From the NCBI GenBank assembly GCA_937900065.1, contig CALCDS010000239.1, positions 1 to 7,001 on the forward strand: a stretch of DNA of 7,001 nucleotides, read 5' to 3'. This DNA is from an uncultured Clostridiaceae bacterium (lineage in GTDB: Bacteria; Bacillota; Clostridia; Clostridiales; Oxobacteraceae). The position numbers and the translations under genes are program-made. Within the stretch, counting starts at the first letter, position 1. Each line of letters starts with the position of its first letter. The notes beneath the pieces were generated by a model, which was not told the DNA's origin, did no database searches, and saw nothing but the letters and a program-made list of their open reading frames with translations. Shown one piece after another: positions 1 through 4,200 of the stretch.

Positions 1-32
1 TGCTGTTTTTTTAAGTCCGGGCCGTATACAAA

Positions 33-50
33 TTGATAAGTTATTAACAC
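33..50. promoter_or_regulatory. Candidate Rex operator overlapping the promoter
   Basis: The 18-mer reads TTGATAA-GTTA-TTAACAC. The Rex consensus in Firmicutes is TTGTTAA-N4-TTAACAA, so 12 of 14 arm positions match, with one mismatch in each arm. The site covers the -35 box and most of the spacer, where a bound repressor would block RNA polymerase. Rex leaves DNA when NADH is high and commonly controls fermentation and hydrogenase genes in Clostridia, so the context fits. AT-rich DNA gives chance near-matches, so binding remains an inference. Confidence 0.5.
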
Positions 51-61
51 AGTTATATAAT
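33..61 (+). promoter_or_regulatory. Sigma-A-type promoter of the sensory hydrogenase operon
   Basis: A -35 box TTGATA (33-38) and a perfect -10 box TATAAT (56-61) are separated by 17 bp, which is the optimal vegetative spacing. Transcription would start near 67-69, leaving an untranslated leader of about 80 nt before the first gene at 149. A second TATAAT at 99-104 has no matching -35 box at a usable distance. The assignment rests on consensus match only. Confidence 0.7.
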
Positions 62-148
62 ACTATATAAGTGTGCAGATGTTTAGCATTTTTTAATGTA
101 TAATTAAGTGATTATGCTGTTGGAACATATAAAAATGGGGGTAATAAG

Positions 149-391
149 ATGACTATAAGCGTGTGTGTAGGAAGTTCATGCCACCTTAAAGGTGCATATA
201 AGGTCATAAAAGAATTTCAAAGATTGATAGCCGAAAAAAATCTATCGGATAAAGTGGAATTGAAAGCGTCATTCTGCCTTGGCAACTGCACCAACGGAGT
301 TTCAATAGTCATAGATGGCGGCCCAGTATTATCAGTGGCTCCTGAAAATGCATCCGAGTTTTTCAAAGAACATGTATCCGGGAGGATTTAG
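149..391 (+). CDS. Thioredoxin-like [2Fe-2S] ferredoxin (NuoE/HymA-like), 80 aa
   Basis: This is a small soluble electron-transfer protein. Four cysteines occur as C6-x4-C11 and C43-x3-C47, the pattern that holds the [2Fe-2S] cluster in the thioredoxin-like fold of NuoE, HymA/HydC and related ferredoxins. At 80 residues it is essentially only that domain, without the N-terminal helical part of full NuoE. The ATG at 149 follows a GGGGG ribosome binding site (137-141) at 7 nt. The stop lies 3 bp before the hydrogenase-like gene, so the two are cotranscribed and the protein is probably the redox partner of that sensor. It could alternatively pass electrons to an NADH-linked enzyme elsewhere; no flavin or NAD-binding subunit is visible here. 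The fold and cluster are well supported; the partner is inferred. Confidence 0.88.
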   Translation: MTISVCVGSSCHLKGAYKVIKEFQRLIAEKNLSDKVELKASFCLGNCTNGVSIVIDGGPVLSVAPENASEFFKEHVSGRI

Positions 392-394
392 AGT

Positions 395-2119
395 ATGAAT
401 CTCATAAATTTTTCAAAGGCAAATTGCAGGAACTGTTATAAATGTTTAAGACGCTGTCCGGTCAAAGCAATACAGTTCAAAAACGAACAAGCAGGAATAA
501 TCGAGGATAGGTGCATTGCATGCGGCCAATGCCTTATTGCGTGTCCCCAAAATGCAAGATATATAAAAAGCGATATCGACATCACTAAATCAGCTATAAA
601 AAGCAATAAAAAAGTTTGTGCAAGCATAGCTCCCAGTTTTGCAGGAGCATTCGAAATGGAAAACAGCGGCCAGCTGGTAACGGCGCTTCATATGCTGGGA
701 TTCGATTTTGTTGAAGAAACTGCAATCGGAGCGCAGAAAATAACCAGCGAATACAATGAATACATCATAAGAAAAAGGCCTGAAAACATAATCACCACAT
801 GCTGCCCGTCCGCAAATTATCTGATCGAAAAATATTATCCTTCCCTTGTAAAATACATGCTCCCGTTCGTATCACCCATGCTGGCTCATGGAAAGATGAT
901 GAGATATTCCTACGGGATGGATAGTTTTATAGTATTTATAGGGCCGTGTACGGCAAAGAAGAATGAAATCATCGAGTTTGAACATGAAGGTACCATAGAT
1001 GCCGTATTGACATTCGAGGAACTTTCAGAATGGCTTGATAATGAAAAAATAGATTTAAAAACACTAAAGCCTTCAGATTTTGAAGCGAAGTCTAATGCTG
1101 AGGGGAGGATATATCCTATAAGAGGGGGAGTACTTCAGGGAATCATAGATTTAAAAACGCCATATGCAAAAATATCGGTTGACGGCATTGAAAACTGCAT
1201 GGAGGCATTCGATGAATTGCAGTCCAAAAAACTCAGCAGAGTCTGTATAGAAGCAAATGCATGCACCGGAGGATGCATTAAAGGTCCGGGCATGCCCAAA
1301 TCTGCGAAAAACTTTTATTTTCAAACCTTGAAGGTAAAAAAATATACATCTGAAAACAAAAAAAGCCTTAACGAATATAAACATGATAAGGATCATATTG
1401 AATCATCCATAAGTTTTTCGAAACTGTTCAGCGATATGAGCATACAAAGAAAAAAAGCCAGCGAAGAAGAGATATCAAATATACTGAAAACAATGGGAAA
1501 ATTTGAACCCGAGGATGAACTGAATTGCGGAGTATGCGGGTATAATACCTGCCGTGAAAAGGCGGAAGCTATATATGAGGGCATGGCAGAGGTCACTATG
1601 TGCCTGCATTATATGAGGACGAGAGCAGAGAGCCTGACAAACACAATATTTGAAAACAGCCCCAATATAATAATCATACTCAATACGGACATGACGGTTA
1701 AGGAATTCAGTCCGGCTGCAGAAGCAGCCTTCAAAATAAATGCAAAGGACATAGCGGGCAAGCCCATTTCATCGATAATCGACGATGAAAGTTTTCTCTC
1801 GGTAAAAGAAACAGGCAAGGATATAATAGGTAAAAAAATAGAGTTAAAAAATGAAAGCATGTTTCTTTTAAATGTGCTTTACCTGAAAAAACAGAATGCA
1901 GTGCTTGTTATAATGAATGATATAACTCTTGACGAAAAGCACAAGCAGGAGCTTAAAAAAGTTAAGGAAAACACCCTTGATGCCGCCCAGGCTGTGATCG
2001 ATAAGCAGATGAGGGTTGCCCAGGAAATTGCAAGCCTCCTAGGAGAGACAACAGCGGAAACAAAAGTGATACTTACAAAACTGAAGAAGATTGCAGAGAA
2101 AGAGGGGCGAGATGTTTGA
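395..2119 (+). CDS. HydS-like sensory [FeFe]-hydrogenase-domain protein with PAS domain, 574 aa
   Basis: Domains in order: a 2x[4Fe-4S] ferredoxin (C11, C14, C17, C21 and C40, C43, C46, C50); an [FeFe]-hydrogenase catalytic domain (about 73-315); a four-Cys Fe-S domain of the RnfB/Fe4 type (C378, C381, C386, C403); a PAS domain (about 412-512); and a coiled-coil tail (about 512-570). H-cluster ligands are C137 in TTCCP, C185 in GPCTAKK, and C290 and C294 in ACTGGC. The lysine that contacts a cyanide ligand in catalytic enzymes is K188. The PAS fusion and downstream phosphatase match the sensory (HydS, group C) class rather than the fermentative HydA class. Methionines that flank the active site in CpI appear as G183 and N288, and the domain is compact. 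No signal peptide or membrane segment is seen, so it is cytosolic. A GGAGG site (381-385) sits 9 nt before the ATG. H-cluster assembly would need HydE, HydF and HydG, which are not in the window. What it senses (H2, redox state or CO) is not shown by the sequence. Confidence 0.88.
   Translation: MNLINFSKANCRNCYKCLRRCPVKAIQFKNEQAGIIEDRCIACGQCLIACPQNARYIKSDIDITKSAIKSNKKVCASIAPSFAGAFEMENSGQLVTALHMLGFDFVEETAIGAQKITSEYNEYIIRKRPENIITTCCPSANYLIEKYYPSLVKYMLPFVSPMLAHGKMMRYSYGMDSFIVFIGPCTAKKNEIIEFEHEGTIDAVLTFEELSEWLDNEKIDLKTLKPSDFEAKSNAEGRIYPIRGGVLQGIIDLKTPYAKISVDGIENCMEAFDELQSKKLSRVCIEANACTGGCIKGPGMPKSAKNFYFQTLKVKKYTSENKKSLNEYKHDKDHIESSISFSKLFSDMSIQRKKASEEEISNILKTMGKFEPEDELNCGVCGYNTCREKAEAIYEGMAEVTMCLHYMRTRAESLTNTIFENSPNIIIILNTDMTVKEFSPAAEAAFKINAKDIAGKPISSIIDDESFLSVKETGKDIIGKKIELKNESMFLLNVLYLKKQNAVLVIMNDITLDEKHKQELKKVKENTLDAAQAVIDKQMRVAQEIASLLGETTAETKVILTKLKKIAEKEGRDV
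2102..2107 (+). promoter_or_regulatory. Ribosome binding site that fixes a TTG start
   Basis: GAGGGG lies 8 nt before the TTG at 2116, inside the end of the upstream hydrogenase-like gene. The nearby ATG at 2112 is in another frame. The first in-frame ATG is codon 38, which would delete the metal-binding D23, so the TTG is the only start consistent with an intact phosphatase. Confidence 0.7.
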
Positions 2120-3291
2120 CGGATTTTTTCATAGATGCTGCCTACAGCAGTGTCAACAAATACGGAGAAGAACTCTGTGGCGACAGTGTGGAAATCATAC
2201 GGCTTAAAGACAGCGTTATCATAGTGATGGCCGATGGATTGGGAAGCGGAGTAAAAGCCAATATATTATCCACCCTCACCTCCAAAATTGCAAGCGTGAT
2301 GATGAAAGAAGGCATAAGCATATTTGATACCGTGGATACTATAGTGCATACTCTTCCGGTATGCAGTATCAGGAAAATTGCATATTCAACATTTACATTA
2401 TTGAAAATATACAATGATGGAAGAGTATATGCGGCCGAATACGATAATCCCCCTTTCTTTCTCATCAAGGACGACAGTCCTGTAAACGTCCCCAAGAAAG
2501 AAACCTTGATAAACGGAAAAAAAGTCCAAGAGAGCAATTTCTACCTCAATGACGGCGACATGCTTGCAGTGGTCAGCGATGGAGTGATACATGCAGGCGT
2601 AGGAGCCGTGCTCAACCTCGGATGGCAATGGGACAATGTACTCGACTATTTCATGAAACTATATGGAAAAGAAAATTACGCCAAAAATATATCTTCAGGC
2701 ATAATGGAAGTCTGCCAGAACCTTTACCAATATAAGCCCGGCGATGATGCCACAGCAGTAGTGGTAAAAATCACCAAGCCCGGAATCATAGACCTGTTCA
2801 CCGGGCCGCCTCTAGATCCTGAAAACGACAGCGCTGTTGTAAAAAAGCTCATGGAAGGCAGGGGCAAAAAGATTGTCTGCGGAGGAACCGCTGCAAATAT
2901 AGTCGCAAGGGAGTTAAATGAGGAGATCAAGGTAAACCTGGATTTTATAGATCCGGATGTGCCGCCTACGGCAAGGATAAAGGGCATAGATCTTGTGACT
3001 GAAGGCGTGCTTACTTTAAGCAAAGCAGTTGAAAAGATCAAGGCTTATGCGGATTTGGATCTAAAGGAATGTCCGGCCAACTATTTTTCAAAAAAGGATG
3101 GAGCATCACTTCTAGCCTCAATGCTGGTACATGATTGCACACATCTTAATCTTTGGGTCGGAAAGGCGGTTAATCCTGCTCATCAAAATCCCGATCTTCC
3201 CGTAGACCTTAGCATAAAGTTGAAATTGGTTGATGAGCTTAAAGAAATCATGGAAAGGCTCGGCAAAAAAGTAAAGCTCAATTTTATTTAG
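2116..3291 (+). CDS. SpoIIE-family (PP2C-like) protein phosphatase with extra C-terminal domain, 391 aa
   Basis: This is a predicted Mn/Mg-dependent Ser/Thr phosphatase, the likely output of the sensory operon. Residues about 5-220 carry the SpoIIE/RsbU-type metal-binding acidic residues: D23 in CGD, D40 in MADGLGSG, D155 in VSDG, and D210-D211 in GDDAT. Residues about 225-391 form a second region that I do not recognise by name. It contains a glycine-rich turn KKIVCGGTAAN (251-261) and a His/Cys-rich stretch (H339, C341, H343, H356). The TTG start overlaps the upstream stop codon by 4 bp (TTGA), suggesting translational coupling and matched amounts of sensor and phosphatase. There are no membrane segments, unlike sporulation SpoIIE, and no receiver or GAF domain, so input probably comes from the hydrogenase-like protein. 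Its phosphoprotein target and opposing kinase are not in the window. The phosphatase assignment is strong; the substrate is unknown. Confidence 0.87.
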   Translation: MTDFFIDAAYSSVNKYGEELCGDSVEIIRLKDSVIIVMADGLGSGVKANILSTLTSKIASVMMKEGISIFDTVDTIVHTLPVCSIRKIAYSTFTLLKIYNDGRVYAAEYDNPPFFLIKDDSPVNVPKKETLINGKKVQESNFYLNDGDMLAVVSDGVIHAGVGAVLNLGWQWDNVLDYFMKLYGKENYAKNISSGIMEVCQNLYQYKPGDDATAVVVKITKPGIIDLFTGPPLDPENDSAVVKKLMEGRGKKIVCGGTAANIVARELNEEIKVNLDFIDPDVPPTARIKGIDLVTEGVLTLSKAVEKIKAYADLDLKECPANYFSKKDGASLLASMLVHDCTHLNLWVGKAVNPAHQNPDLPVDLSIKLKLVDELKEIMERLGKKVKLNFI

Positions 3292-3324
3292 ATGCAGAGG
3301 CAAACATAAAAGGTGAAATTTATA

Positions 3325-3354
3325 TTGCTTTTCATATCGCCTATTATTTATAAT
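3325..3354 (+). promoter_or_regulatory. Candidate sigma-A promoter of msrA
   Basis: A -35-like TTGCTT (3325-3330) and a perfect -10 TATAAT (3349-3354) are 18 bp apart, in the 96-bp gap after the phosphatase gene. Transcription would begin near 3361, just upstream of the AGGAG at 3371-3375. No terminator is visible between the phosphatase stop and this promoter, so read-through from the operon remains possible. Confidence 0.55.
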
Positions 3355-3387
3355 ATAGTAAACCATTTAAAGGAGCTGATATTATAA

Positions 3388-3939
3388 ATGGATGATATAA
3401 AAAGCACATCGCGTTTTCCGGGCAATCCCAATATAAATGTAAAATATGATAAAAACAAATTAAAGGATATATATTTTGCGGGCGGCTGTTTCTGGGGCGT
3501 AGAAGCATTCATATCGCGCATATACGGAGTATGTGACGTTACCGTAGGATATGCAAACGGGACTACAAAAGATCCCACCTACGAAGACGTGTGCCGAAAT
3601 GATACCGGCTTTGCCGAAACAGCCCATGTACGGTATGATCCCGAGAGAGTCAATCTTAAAACACTCCTTAGCAATCTTTTTAAAGTGATCGACCCAACCA
3701 GTCTCAACAGGCAGGGAAATGATAAGGGGTCGCAATACCGTACCGGAATATATTATGTTGATGAAGCAGATAAAGAAGTTATAGAAGAAGTAGCAGCACA
3801 AGAGCAGAAAAAATACAGCAAGCCTATTGTAACGGAAATCAAACCTTTAAAAAATTTTTATCTGGCAGAAGAATATCACCAGAATTACCTTGAGAAAAAT
3901 CCAAACGGCTATTGCCATATAGACTTCAGCAAATTATAA
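3388..3939 (+). CDS. msrA: Peptide-methionine (S)-S-oxide reductase MsrA, 183 aa
   Basis: This cytosolic repair enzyme reduces the S epimer of methionine sulfoxide in proteins and free methionine, recycled by thioredoxin or a similar donor. The signature GCFWGVE (33-39) holds the nucleophile C34 and E39. D112 and Y117 in the GNDKGSQYRTG segment fit the other conserved active-site residues, and EEYHQNYL (161-168) is also typical. C176 in the C-terminal NPNGYC motif is the probable resolving cysteine. The nucleophile is an ordinary TGT cysteine; some clostridial relatives use selenocysteine there. An in-frame TAA directly precedes the ATG, so the start cannot lie further upstream. The AGGAG at 3371-3375 is rather distant, at 12 nt. 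About 27 residues precede the core domain. There is no fused MsrB domain. It appears to be a separate transcription unit from the sensory operon. Confidence 0.96.
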   Translation: MDDIKSTSRFPGNPNINVKYDKNKLKDIYFAGGCFWGVEAFISRIYGVCDVTVGYANGTTKDPTYEDVCRNDTGFAETAHVRYDPERVNLKTLLSNLFKVIDPTSLNRQGNDKGSQYRTGIYYVDEADKEVIEEVAAQEQKKYSKPIVTEIKPLKNFYLAEEYHQNYLEKNPNGYCHIDFSKL

Positions 3940-4200
3940 AATTCCTATTCACAGGCATTCAGGTGATATCAATTAAAGGTTCTATTTAACAAGAGTGTTG
4001 ATTTTGAGCATCCTGTTCGCCCGTTCGCACTTTTTAAGTTCTAAGGCTCATTGCCTTGCTATACTTTAATGAAGCTATTACTGGGCCATAAAATATAGGC
4101 CGCCTACTTTAAAAATAACCAATGTAGACGGCCATAGAAAACAATCCATTTTGTATCAAGGAAAGCTTTAATTTTACAGTGAACTTATGACATGTGCAGC
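3940..4200. other. Convergent intergenic region, no gene seen
   Basis: This 261-bp AT-rich stretch separates msrA from the convergent regulator gene. I find no ORF with a ribosome binding site and no tRNA-like fold. It contains a short hairpin with AAGGC/GCCTT arms (4043-4057), a short direct repeat GTTCGC around 4015-4028, and the longer inverted repeat at 4098-4133. No T-rich terminator is evident for msrA itself. Confidence 0.6.
4098..4133 (-). terminator. Inverted repeat, possible terminator of the LevR-type gene
   Basis: The arms are GGCCGCCTAC (4098-4107) and GTAGACGGCC (4124-4133), with a 16-nt loop. In minus-strand RNA all ten pairs form, one as a G-U wobble; in plus-strand RNA the same position is a C-A mismatch. 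On the minus strand the stem is followed by UAUAUUUUAU, a broken U-rich tail. It lies 67 nt past the regulator's stop codon. The large loop and interrupted U tract keep confidence moderate. Confidence 0.45.

Noticed and set aside
5..12. T-run at the left edge resembling a terminator tail
   Set aside because: The preceding stem would lie outside the window, so nothing can be paired.
99..104. Second TATAAT upstream of the first gene
   Set aside because: No -35 box at 15-19 bp and no properly spaced extended -10 TG.
121..137. TGGAAC as a sigma-54 -24 element
   Set aside because: The required GC at the -12 position is absent.
2142..2537. 131-codon ORF on the minus strand
   Set aside because: It lies fully inside the phosphatase gene, opposite conserved motifs, and has no recognisable domain.
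3460..3801. 113-codon minus-strand ORF
   Set aside because: Antisense to the conserved core of MsrA, with no family resemblance.
4069..4098. Nine-codon ORF in the convergent gap
   Set aside because: No ribosome binding site, too short, and it runs into the inverted repeat.
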